Source: Candidatus Poribacteria bacterium | Lineage (GTDB): Bacteria > Poribacteria > WGA-4E > WGA-3G | NCBI GenBank assembly: GCA_021295715.1 | Contig: JAGWBV010000062.1 | Span: 1 to 59,192, forward strand | Reading direction: 5' to 3' | Length of the DNA stretch: 59,192 nt | In this document: positions 8,561 through 15,802 of the stretch, in pieces | Position numbering within the stretch: the first letter of the stretch is position 1 | Layout of the letters: each line of letters begins with the position of its first letter | Program-made: the position numbers and the translations under genes | The notes under the pieces: model-generated | The model's database searches: none | Seen by the model: the letters and a program-made list of their open reading frames with translations, nothing else | Told to the model about the DNA's origin: nothing

Positions 8561-9106
8561 TTAATTTGCCCTTTGCATATATTTTTCACGGAGTTGAAGG
8601 ACTTTATAGGAACGGGCATGGCAGAGTGCAAGCGCGAGGGCATCTGCTGCGTGATCAGGACGAGGCGGTTCCTTGAGTTTCAGCAGTGCTTGTGTCATCT
8701 TCTCCATCTGCGATTTTGTGGCTTTTCCGTAACCCACAACCGCCTGTTTAACTTGCGTCGGTGTATATACAGTAACGGGGCAGTCCGCGTTCGCGGCTGC
8801 GAGTTTCACGATACCTTTAACTTCACCGACGACGAACGCACTGCTTACATTTTTGCTAAAAAAGATATCCTCAAGCACTATACTCTCGATAGCGAATTTG
8901 GCAATCAGATCGGTTACGGTATCATAAATTTGTTTCAACCGTAACTCCGATGCTGTTTTTGGGCTGGTGCTAATGTTTCCGAAACCCCGAGAAATTAAAC
9001 GATTCGCGTGTGCTTCAACCACGCCGTATCCAGTATTCGCAATGCCTGGGTCAATGCCAAGAATTTTTTTAATTTTCCTTTCGGTTCGGTGAGGTGGGTT
9101 TTGCAT
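8561..9106 (-). CDS. ruvC: Holliday junction resolvase RuvC
   Basis: A 181-residue endonuclease that resolves RuvAB-bound junctions by paired nicks. RNase H-like acidic residues are visible: Asp in ILGIDPGIANTGYGVVE, Glu in SIVLEDIFF, and the C-terminal pair in PDHAADALALALCH. A 14-residue basic N-terminal extension precedes the usual start of the fold. The ATG is 3 bases downstream of the yebC stop. Confidence 0.95.
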   Translation of the reverse strand: MQNPPHRTERKIKKILGIDPGIANTGYGVVEAHANRLISRGFGNISTSPKTASELRLKQIYDTVTDLIAKFAIESIVLEDIFFSKNVSSAFVVGEVKGIVKLAAANADCPVTVYTPTQVKQAVVGYGKATKSQMEKMTQALLKLKEPPRPDHAADALALALCHARSYKVLQLREKYMQRAN

Positions 9107-9109
9107 GGG

Positions 9110-9856
9110 TTATGCTGCAGCTTCTAAAAGGTTATCGGGGATATCGAAATTGGCGTAGACTTTCTGGACATCATCGAGTTCGTCGAGAGCATCCATGAGA
9201 CGTAGCATCCGTTCCGCTTCTTTTCCATCAAGTTTCACGGTGTTTTGTGGAATCATACTAATTTCAGCGAGTTGAATTTCAGCAGATGTTTCTTGAACTG
9301 CCGTTAAAACGCTATCGAACATCTCAAAGGGTGTGACAATTTCCATACCTGTTTCGGAGGCGGTTACATCTTCGGCACCGGCTTCAACCGAGATAAGGAA
9401 CAGTTCTTCTTCATCAATACTCTCAGGCGTAACAACGATCAATCCACATTTATCAAAGCCCCATGCGACACATCCCCGCTCTCCGATTCTTCCTTCATGT
9501 TTGCTGAAAGCGTGTCGAATGTCTGCGACCGCCCGATTGCGGTTGTCGGTCAAGACTTCTATCATGATTGCGACACCCCCGGGTCCGTAACCTTCATAAA
9601 GGATTTCCTCGTAGGTTTCACCCTCCAATTCACCGGTGCCTCGAAGGACGGCTTTCTCAATGTTATCGTTAGGGACGTTGCTTGATTTTGCTGCTGCAAT
9701 TGCGGTGCGGAGCCGTGGATTCATGTCCACATCCCCGCCACCAACGCGCGCTGCTGCGGTAATTTCTTTCACCGACTTTGAGAAGAGTTTGCCGCGTCTG
9801 GAATCGTTTGCTGCTTTTTTATGTTTGATTGTTGACCATTTAGAATGTCCTGACAT
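9110..9856 (-). CDS. yebC: YebC/PmpR-family protein
   Basis: A 248-residue TACO1/YebC protein with the signature N-terminus MSGHSKWSTIKHKKAAND, then LFSKSVKEITAAAR, YEGYGPGGVAIMIE and ADIRHAFSKHEGRIGE. The family has been described both as transcriptional regulators and, more recently, as ribosome-associated factors that ease translation of proline-rich stretches. It is first in the operon upstream of ruvCAB. AAAGGA lies about 8 bases before the ATG. Confidence 0.95.
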   Translation of the reverse strand: MSGHSKWSTIKHKKAANDSRRGKLFSKSVKEITAAARVGGGDVDMNPRLRTAIAAAKSSNVPNDNIEKAVLRGTGELEGETYEEILYEGYGPGGVAIMIEVLTDNRNRAVADIRHAFSKHEGRIGERGCVAWGFDKCGLIVVTPESIDEEELFLISVEAGAEDVTASETGMEIVTPFEMFDSVLTAVQETSAEIQLAEISMIPQNTVKLDGKEAERMLRLMDALDELDDVQKVYANFDIPDNLLEAAA

Positions 9857-9931
9857 AGCCTATGTCCTTTCTGTTTCTGATTGAATTAGCATAACATAAA
9901 ATGAAAAAAGATGAAACTAAAATCTGCACTG

Positions 9932-9982
9932 CGCAAGGCGTTAAAATCGCATCGAACCTACCACGTGATTTAACGCCTTGCG
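9932..9982. repeat. 14-bp inverted repeat in the yebC / zinc-ribbon divergent spacer
   Basis: CGCAAGGCGTTAAA at 9932-9945 is repeated in reverse complement at 9969-9982, with a 23-base loop. The same 14-mer recurs once more at 48336-48349. It could be a cruciform/hairpin or two binding sites for a regulator between divergent genes. Confidence 0.6.
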
Positions 9983-9995
9983 AATCATTAAAAAA

Positions 9996-10025
9996 TTGGA
10001 CAAAACTCGAAACCTGTGCTAAACT
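9996..10025 (+). promoter_or_regulatory. Possible promoter for the zinc-ribbon protein
   Basis: TTGGAC (9996-10001) and TAAACT (10020-10025) are 18 bases apart, upstream of the ATG at 10064. This is weak evidence based on box similarity only. Confidence 0.35.
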
Positions 10026-10063
10026 TGTTACATCCTTCGTTTAAGGAGTTTATATAGGTTGCT

Positions 10064-10846
10064 ATGTTACCTTTTATTTTGAAAATCGCGGACCAACCGG
10101 TAGAGCGTTTGCAGCGTATCAATGATGAAAACCAGTCTATTGATGTTGATGTGCAAGCCGAGCTTTACTCGCGGGAAATAGACCGTGCCGATAGGGAGCA
10201 GACAGCACAACCTCGGCGGTTAAGCCAGTTAATCTTGGACGAAGCCACTGAGAACGCTTATGCAGCGTTTACCGGATTCCTCCGGGATAGTGCGGAGTCG
10301 GCAGCGTTTCTGCCGTTTGAACGTCTTTCTCAACATCCGTGTCGGCAATATGCCTTGATTCTTTCCGCGTCCTCTTCTCATGAACTCTTTGAAATCTGCC
10401 AGATGCAACCTGATACAAGTCCTTCTATCCTGCACTACGGAGGCTATGAGATAGCAATCAAACCGCGCAGATACATTTTGGATACCGCTGCTTATTTGGT
10501 AGCACCGGATAAATATACACTTTTTATTCGACAGGTACGGGAAGACGACACAATTCGGGTCTACCGTAGCGATTTTATCAATCTCACTCGCAATTCACCA
10601 CCACCGTTTAAACTGGATACCCGCGATATAATTGAAAATGTACAATTGGAACTCGTGGGAGAACAGGGACAGGCTTTGCCGATAGAGCAATTGCTCATGT
10701 TTCCACCGAGTACCGAAGAGGCAGACGCTCTGAGCCTTAGAAAGTGTCCAGAATGTGGGGGGCGTGTGCGCCAACTCGGCAGAGAAGGCATTTTTTGCCT
10801 TGAGTGTGATTGGGATAACCTACCGCCCCTGAAACATCCACGGTAA
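10064..10846 (+). CDS. Uncharacterised protein with C-terminal zinc ribbon
   Basis: A 260-residue soluble protein of unknown family. The last ~30 residues form a zinc ribbon with two Cys pairs (CPECGG then CLECDWDNLP). The N-terminal half is charged and helical (ERLQRINDENQSIDV and onwards). The middle contains SASSSHELFEICQ and a beta-rich part (YEIAIKPRRYIL, YTLFIRQV). No catalytic motif is recognised. It stands alone on the plus strand, divergent from the yebC operon across a spacer with a 14-bp inverted repeat, and convergent with the PAP2-like gene. Confidence 0.6.
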   Translation: MLPFILKIADQPVERLQRINDENQSIDVDVQAELYSREIDRADREQTAQPRRLSQLILDEATENAYAAFTGFLRDSAESAAFLPFERLSQHPCRQYALILSASSSHELFEICQMQPDTSPSILHYGGYEIAIKPRRYILDTAAYLVAPDKYTLFIRQVREDDTIRVYRSDFINLTRNSPPPFKLDTRDIIENVQLELVGEQGQALPIEQLLMFPPSTEEADALSLRKCPECGGRVRQLGREGIFCLECDWDNLPPLKHPR

Positions 10847-10946
10847 TGGGACACCGGAGCGTGGACTCAAATTTGCTGGATTTATCGAGGGTAGAGTGGC
10901 GCGCCTACCCATTCGCTTCTGCAGTAAAGATGGACGTTCCTGTTTT

Positions 10947-11561
10947 CTAACTTTGCCCCCCAAGTTTCGCCATATACAAAATGAATACCGTGTTCCCAAC
11001 AGCGAGCACTGCGCCGACGACGGTTTGGAGAAGTGTGTGTCGTTTTCGGTAAACCCGCGCCCAGGCAATCAGCGGAGTCAACAGAAATAGCCAGCCGAAT
11101 TGTGGGTGCACGAGCATGACGAGAACAGTAACACATCCCGTAGCAACACTGCTGTGAAAGCTTATTTTCCACATCGGGGTAATTGCGGAAAAAATAAGAC
11201 TGTTTACAATATAAGCAACGCCTGCCCAGACGATTTCCCGTGCCGCACCGAGCTGATGCAGGAGGACAGTCCCTACAACCATACTCATAACTGTGCAGCA
11301 TAAAGGGAGGAGTCGTTCTTCCCTGTTATGCAAGTGTAGATTGCTTACTTTAGCATACCGAGCCATCACGGCGATTGATAATACCGGTAGCACGGTAACA
11401 AATAGGACAACAATTGCCAACCAGCGGAGTGCGTTTTGGGGAGCCGCATGTTTTTGGATAACACCAACAGCAGTTGCAATTGGAACCAAAAATGGGCTGA
11501 AGAGAACAGAAGTACCCCACGCGATGCGCGCCGGAATTGTTGATAAATCGCTACGCTCCAT
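10947..11561 (-). CDS. PAP2-like membrane protein (degenerate motifs)
   Basis: About 204 residues with six predicted membrane spans. The three PAP2 phosphatase motifs can be aligned, but loosely: NREERLLPL for KxxxxxxRP, ISFHSSVATG for PSGH, and ARVYRKRHTLLQ for SRxxxxxHxxxD, with the last acidic residue replaced by Gln. The fold is therefore probably that of lipid/undecaprenyl phosphatases, while activity is doubtful. ATG 11561 lies 3 bases after the TAA of the upstream selenoprotein gene, so the two are likely co-transcribed and translationally coupled. Confidence 0.6.
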   Translation of the reverse strand: MERSDLSTIPARIAWGTSVLFSPFLVPIATAVGVIQKHAAPQNALRWLAIVVLFVTVLPVLSIAVMARYAKVSNLHLHNREERLLPLCCTVMSMVVGTVLLHQLGAAREIVWAGVAYIVNSLIFSAITPMWKISFHSSVATGCVTVLVMLVHPQFGWLFLLTPLIAWARVYRKRHTLLQTVVGAVLAVGNTVFILYMAKLGGQS

Positions 11562-11564
11562 CAA

Positions 11565-12575
11565 TTAATTTGACGTTTCCAAATTTTTGAAGAAATCAAT
11601 TAAGTCCGCACCGTGTGTGCTTGCGTTGACCTCTTTATCAATTTCAAGAATCTTCCCTGTTTTATCAATGATAACAGCCAACCGTTGAATCTTTCCATCT
11701 GGGGCATCCGTCGCACCAAAGAGGAGGGCGAGGTTACGTTCGGTGTCTACCAAAAGTGGGAAATTCAGCTGATTTTCTTCCGAAAATTTTTGGTGGGAAT
11801 CCGCATCGTTCGACGTAATCCCAAAAATCTGTGCATCGTATTTCTCAAAATGACTCGACTCATCACGGAGTGAGCAAACTTGAGCCGTTCAGCCACGTCC
11901 AAAATCGCGTGGATAGAAGGCTAATACGACATTCTTTTCCTGATGCAATTCGCTGAGTTGGTGCGTTTTACCGGTCCCATCGGTTGCAATAAAGTCTGGA
12001 GCACGTTGCCCAACCTCTATGCTTGGTAAGACTTCCTTAAGCAGTGCGGCGACATCTGCCCCGTGCGTTTTGACATTGACATCTGTATCAATCGCTCGAA
12101 TGTATCCCGCTTTATCAATGATGAAAGTTGCCCGTTTTGAGGCATTGAAACTTTCAATGATACCACTATACTGGTTGCTTACCTCAAATTCGGTATCGGC
12201 TAAAAGTGAAAATCCGAATTTCTGTTCTGCCCGAAACCGCTTGTGCGATTCAACAGAATCAACACTGACGCCGAAAAGGACACTTCCTGTCGCTTCTATC
12301 TCGCTCAAATTATCCCGGAGCGAGCAAAGTTCAGTCGTTCATCCACCTGTAAAATCTTTTGGATAGAAAGCGAGGACGATATTCTTTTTTCCTAAATAGT
12401 CGCTGAGACTCCGCTCAACGCCTTCCTCATCTTTCAGTGTGAAATCGGGGGCGACCATGCCCACTTTTAGTGTGTTTGGCGTTGTCACTGCTTCCTCCCC
12501 TGAAGCTGCTGGAATTAAAATCGCTGTTATAAGAATAACAGCCCAGACGCTTGCATTCAGCCGCGTGTGAAACAT
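11565..12575 (-). CDS. Secreted tandem peroxiredoxin, two in-frame UGA (Sec) codons
   Basis: One frame of 336 codons contains two TGA codons, at 12341-12339 (residue 79) and 11891-11889 (residue 229), and ends in TAA. Residues 1-27 are a signal peptide ending AASGEEA. Two BCP/PrxQ-type thioredoxin-fold domains follow, about 150 residues apart. Both TGA codons fall at the peroxidatic Cys of the FYPxDFTxGC motif: FYPKDFTGG-U-TTELCSLRD and FYPRDFGRG-U-TAQVCSLRD, each with a resolving Cys five residues on (Cys84, Cys234). Each TGA is followed at SECIS distance by a hairpin. Family knowledge: Sec-containing peroxiredoxins exist in bacteria; a double-domain, double-Sec one I have not met. It has a consensus promoter at 12612-12640 and GGAGG before ATG. 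Likely role: periplasmic peroxide reduction. Standard gene calling would break it into three pieces. Confidence 0.88.
11854..11891 (-). promoter_or_regulatory. SECIS-like hairpin 2 after UGA-229
   Basis: In the mRNA, 14 bases after the UGA, CUCACUC (11874-11868) pairs with GAGU-(C)-GAG (11861-11854, one bulged C). This leaves the loop CGUGAU with G in its second position. Stem, loop position and spacing match bacterial SECIS rules and mirror hairpin 1. Confidence 0.7.
12300..12341 (-). promoter_or_regulatory. SECIS-like hairpin 1 after UGA-79
   Basis: Fourteen bases after the UGA, CUCGCUC (12324-12318) pairs perfectly with GAGCGAG (12306-12300) around the 11-base loop CGGGAUAAUUU. The apical loop starts 22 bases after the UGA and has G at its second position, as expected for SelB-binding bacterial SECIS elements. 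Confidence 0.8.
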
Positions 12576-12611
12576 CGCGTTATGCCTCCGTTAAATACAT
12601 TAGTTAATGAA

Positions 12612-12640
12612 ATTATACGCTATTTTGCTATAGATGTCAA
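12612..12640 (-). promoter_or_regulatory. Consensus sigma-70 promoter of the selenoprotein gene
   Basis: On the minus strand TTGACA (12640-12635), a 17-base spacer, then TATAAT (12617-12612): a perfect match, 37 bases ahead of the ATG. It suggests strong vegetative transcription. Confidence 0.85.
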
Positions 12641-12692
12641 GTAAATTTGCGTTTAGCATGCCACTGATTTTGGCTTCGAGGATGGCTTGATT

Positions 12693-13556
12693 TCAGTCGG
12701 AAATGATACCTTTTTCTTCAAGCCATGTCTTCAGGGGCACGTCCGCATCTTTGGGGGAAAAATGCCCATTTGCGGTGGTGCCACCGCCAAGTAACTGCTG
12801 TCGGATCGGATCGTTCCGCTCAAACATTTCTGCAGGTATGGTCATATCGTCCTTACTCCGTAGCCACCGGTAGCCGTATCCGTAAAAGAGTCCCTTTCGG
12901 GTGATGTCTGAATCGTTTTCGCTGCGGGCATGCCATATCCGTCGATCGAAGAAAACCGCGTCCCCAGGCTTGCAGCAGACTGGCGTTGCACCGTCCGGCA
13001 TCGAACCGTCCTCTGGTCGATTGAGTTTATCCCAGAGGTGGCTTCCGGGGATGACATAGAAATTTCCGCGCCCGATTTCGGAGCAGTCCGATAGCCAGTA
13101 GACAACCTTTATGGAAAGGCGAGGTCGCGGTGAACTTTCGATCTCAAAGTTGACGCGTCCACTGTCCTGATGCCAACCGAGTGGAGCAGATTTACCACGA
13201 ACTTTATCGGGACGCGGCGGTGTGATGATGAAATGGCTGTGATAGGAGTAAATATTCCATCCCAAGATTCCCCAGACCTTCGGAAACGTTTTATACCAAT
13301 CCAAAATATTCACGAAAGCTTGGTCTGTGCCGAGAAAATTCGGGTAGAAGAAGTTGTTATGTGCAGTAAGTTGGCTCTTGCTGTATGGATCGTAACCAGT
13401 GTCGAGATGGTTCTGGTAGATGTTGTCTACCTTTGTTTCAAGCCGTTCGACAAGATCCGGTGGAAGCGCGTCTGCAACAGTAAAATATCCGTTTTCGTTC
13501 AGTTCGCGAAGTTGCTCGTCAGTAATCTGATGTTGTAGATGGCGTTCGTCAAGCAT
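12693..13556 (-). CDS. Phytanoyl-CoA dioxygenase (PhyH) family oxygenase
   Basis: A 287-residue Fe(II)/2-oxoglutarate-dependent oxygenase. The iron triad is visible: His129-x-Asp131 in GWHQDSGRVNFE and His209 in DRRIWHARS, with Arg220 as the likely 2-oxoglutarate anchor. The double-stranded beta-helix core is complete. GGAG lies 9 bases before the ATG. PhyH proteins hydroxylate varied small molecules and are strongly expanded in Poribacteria-like genomes; the substrate here is unknown. It sits 47 bases downstream of the same-strand Gfo/Idh gene, hinting at one small catabolic operon. Confidence 0.88.
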   Translation of the reverse strand: MLDERHLQHQITDEQLRELNENGYFTVADALPPDLVERLETKVDNIYQNHLDTGYDPYSKSQLTAHNNFFYPNFLGTDQAFVNILDWYKTFPKVWGILGWNIYSYHSHFIITPPRPDKVRGKSAPLGWHQDSGRVNFEIESSPRPRLSIKVVYWLSDCSEIGRGNFYVIPGSHLWDKLNRPEDGSMPDGATPVCCKPGDAVFFDRRIWHARSENDSDITRKGLFYGYGYRWLRSKDDMTIPAEMFERNDPIRQQLLGGGTTANGHFSPKDADVPLKTWLEEKGIISD

Positions 13557-13602
13557 AGGTTAAGTCTCCAATGTGTGATGTTTATCCAAGGGCACGAATC
13601 GG

Positions 13603-14556
13603 TTAATCCGGTAGGGGACCCTCTATCTGGTCAACAAAACGAATAGAATTTATAACATCACGGAGGTCTGTGAGCGGGACTTGCCGGTTGCGGACGCTAT
13701 CGACGAAATGGCGATGCATCGTCAACACGCCTTCGTAGTTGGGGGTGTCACGCTCGTCCACACCGTCAACTTCCCAACCTCCCATCACACTTCTATTGTT
13801 GTCCTCATAAATTTCGATTTCTTCTGGGATTTTCATGTAACAGCCGATGCCGACGCCGTGCAATTCGGAGCGCAGCACGCGTCCACCGGAGGCACGACTT
13901 CCAAAGAGCACACCTGTAACGTTGTTATCGAAACGGACGAAGGCGGTGTAGAAGTTGCGTTGTTCCGCATCAAATGTGTCACGATGTGCCGTAACTTCCA
14001 CCGGCTCACCACCTGCCATATAACGGAGTAGATCGACGACGTGGCAGACATCGTTCCAAAGTGTTGTCGTGAATTCTCGGTTTCCCCCGAGCATTTGCTT
14101 GTTAAAGGTGGTGACGGCTAAGGTAACAGGTCCCTTTTCTGCGACGCGTCGCATCGCTTCGCGCGTAACAGCCGCAAATCTACGCTGGAACCCTACCATG
14201 CAGTAGACATCGTTAGCAACTGCCGCCTCAAGAAGTTGTTGCGTTTCATCGCTATTCGCACCCGGTGGTTTCTCAATGAACAAATGCTTGCCGGCATTGA
14301 GGCAATCCAGAGCGGGTTGCAAAATCCACTTCTCGTTCATCACGCAATAAACGACATCTAAGTCTAAGGTGTCCAGCATCTTCCGGTGGTCTGTGAAGGT
14401 GTGTGGAAACTCATATTTCTGGGCGACCTGTGCGAGTTTCTCCTCGTCCAGTTCACAGGCTCCGAGCATCTCGACATCATCTTCCAACCGATTTACGTTT
14501 GGATAATGTGCGCCTTGACTGCGGCCCCCTGCCCCGATAAATCCTGCTTTAAGCAT
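13603..14556 (-). CDS. Gfo/Idh/MocA-family oxidoreductase
   Basis: A 317-residue NAD(P)-dependent sugar or polyol dehydrogenase-like protein. The Rossmann motif is GFIGAGGRSQ, the EKPPG motif lies near residue 95, and the C-terminal alpha/beta domain includes WNDVCHVVDLLRYMAGG, in which His and Asp are the usual catalytic-helix residues. The start is ATG 14556 with AAGGAG nine bases upstream; the frame runs back to 14640 but without a better site. Flanked by two PhyH genes, it probably belongs to the breakdown of an unidentified carbohydrate or cyclitol. Confidence 0.88.
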   Translation of the reverse strand: MLKAGFIGAGGRSQGAHYPNVNRLEDDVEMLGACELDEEKLAQVAQKYEFPHTFTDHRKMLDTLDLDVVYCVMNEKWILQPALDCLNAGKHLFIEKPPGANSDETQQLLEAAVANDVYCMVGFQRRFAAVTREAMRRVAEKGPVTLAVTTFNKQMLGGNREFTTTLWNDVCHVVDLLRYMAGGEPVEVTAHRDTFDAEQRNFYTAFVRFDNNVTGVLFGSRASGGRVLRSELHGVGIGCYMKIPEEIEIYEDNNRSVMGGWEVDGVDERDTPNYEGVLTMHRHFVDSVRNRQVPLTDLRDVINSIRFVDQIEGPLPD

Positions 14557-14739
14557 TATGACTACTCCTTCGTCTCCGTGTTCGCTAAATTTTGTATGTG
14601 GGAGTATTCGTACTTTAGCACAAGGTTCAATTGATTGCAAGAAAATTTTTTAGACCTGTGCCCCTCAATTGTAAACACAAAATGTGCCGTCTGCGTTTGT
14701 AATTCTAACTGGAAATTGCTCATGTATCAATCGAAAAGT

Positions 14740-14768
14740 TTGATTCTCTCGAGCTTTTGTGGTATTCT
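14740..14768 (+). promoter_or_regulatory. Possible promoter for the second PhyH gene
   Basis: TTGATT and TATTCT are separated by 17 bases, 61 bases before the start codon. This is a moderate match only. The 272-base divergent spacer 14557-14829 otherwise shows nothing I recognise. Confidence 0.35.
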
Positions 14769-14829
14769 TAAACTACATTTCTCTGTTTGCAGAGTAGTTT
14801 GAGATGAATCAATTGATAAGGAGAGACTC

Positions 14830-15648
14830 ATGCCAGTTTTTGACGCAGAAGCCTTAGAATTTTGGGAAGAGAATGGTTACGTCGTTGTCCCTAAGGCGGT
14901 GCCGCTTGAGAATTGCCGCTCAGCCGAACAAGCCGTCTGGGATTTTCTTGAAATGGACCGCGAGGATCCCGAGAGTTGGTATCCCGATCCACCGCGGCGG
15001 AGTATCATGGTGGAAATTTATCAGCACCAAGCGTTGTGGGACAATCGCCAATACCCTCGCGTGCATCAGGCGTTCTCTGAAATTTGGGAAACGGAGAAAC
15101 TCTGGGTGAGTTTTGATCGGGCGAGTATGAACCCACCTGAACGTCCAGATTATAAGTTCACCGGTCCGTATTTGCATTGGGATATGTCGTTGGACGATAT
15201 GCCGGTGCGCTTAAAGGTACAAGGCGTTTTGTATCTGGCGGATACTCCTGGAAATCAAGGGGCATTCACCTGTATTCCGGGTTTTCATCGGAAATTAGAA
15301 AAATGGTTGAACGACTTACCTGATGACGCGAACCCACGGGAAGTTGTGCGAGACTATCAAGCGGAGGCGGTTCCAATCGCAGGGAAAGCCGGAGATCTGG
15401 TGATCTGGCATAGCGCATTGCCGCACGGCAGTAGTCCGAACTCCGCTACGCGTCCCCGAATGGCGCAATACATCACGATGTCCCCGGCACCAACGAACGG
15501 TAATCCTGAATCCCGGATTACCGGATGGCGTGAACGTTTAACGGGACTCGGAAGAGAGACAAAAGAGAAGGAGCACTATCACGGTAAAACAGCCGAGTTG
15601 ACCCCTTTAGGGGAAAAGCTGCTTGGGCTTGAATCGTGGGGGGCTTAA
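14830..15648 (+). CDS. Phytanoyl-CoA dioxygenase (PhyH) family oxygenase
   Basis: A 272-residue 2-oxoglutarate-dependent oxygenase, divergent from the first PhyH gene and clearly a different subfamily. The iron ligands are His116-x-Asp118 (LHWDMSLDD) and His199 (LPHGSSPN), with an arginine (208 or 210, in TRPRMAQYI) for 2-oxoglutarate. AAGGAG lies 7 bases before the ATG. The N-terminus starts with the typical FDAEALEFWEENGYVVVP. The substrate is unknown. Confidence 0.88.
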   Translation: MPVFDAEALEFWEENGYVVVPKAVPLENCRSAEQAVWDFLEMDREDPESWYPDPPRRSIMVEIYQHQALWDNRQYPRVHQAFSEIWETEKLWVSFDRASMNPPERPDYKFTGPYLHWDMSLDDMPVRLKVQGVLYLADTPGNQGAFTCIPGFHRKLEKWLNDLPDDANPREVVRDYQAEAVPIAGKAGDLVIWHSALPHGSSPNSATRPRMAQYITMSPAPTNGNPESRITGWRERLTGLGRETKEKEHYHGKTAELTPLGEKLLGLESWGA

Positions 15649-15671
15649 ATACAGTAGCGGCCTCTTGCTTC

Positions 15672-15763
15672 GCTGGCGAGGTTTCCTAACCTCGCCAACT
15701 GTAAATGTGTATAGGTAATTAGGGGCTTTACGATAATAGATAGGGTGGGTTTCTGAACCCACC
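15672..15763 (+). repeat. Two hairpins (R4 type) between PhyH and cydA
   Basis: GGCGAGGTT (15675-15683) pairs with AACCTCGCC (15688-15696); this is the R4 sequence also repeated four times at 36727-36866. A second hairpin, GGTGGGTT (15744-15751) with AACCCACC (15756-15763), follows. Neither has a T-tract, so they are not typical intrinsic terminators. Confidence 0.6.
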
Positions 15764-15802
15764 TCACTGGTGTGCAGCTGGTGCATAACGGAGGTTCCGC
15801 TC

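Noticed and set aside
11565-12575. Three separate short peroxiredoxin fragments or a frameshifted pseudogene
   Set aside because: All pieces share one frame, only TGA (not TAA or TAG) interrupts, both at the catalytic Cys codon, and each is followed by a hairpin at SECIS distance.
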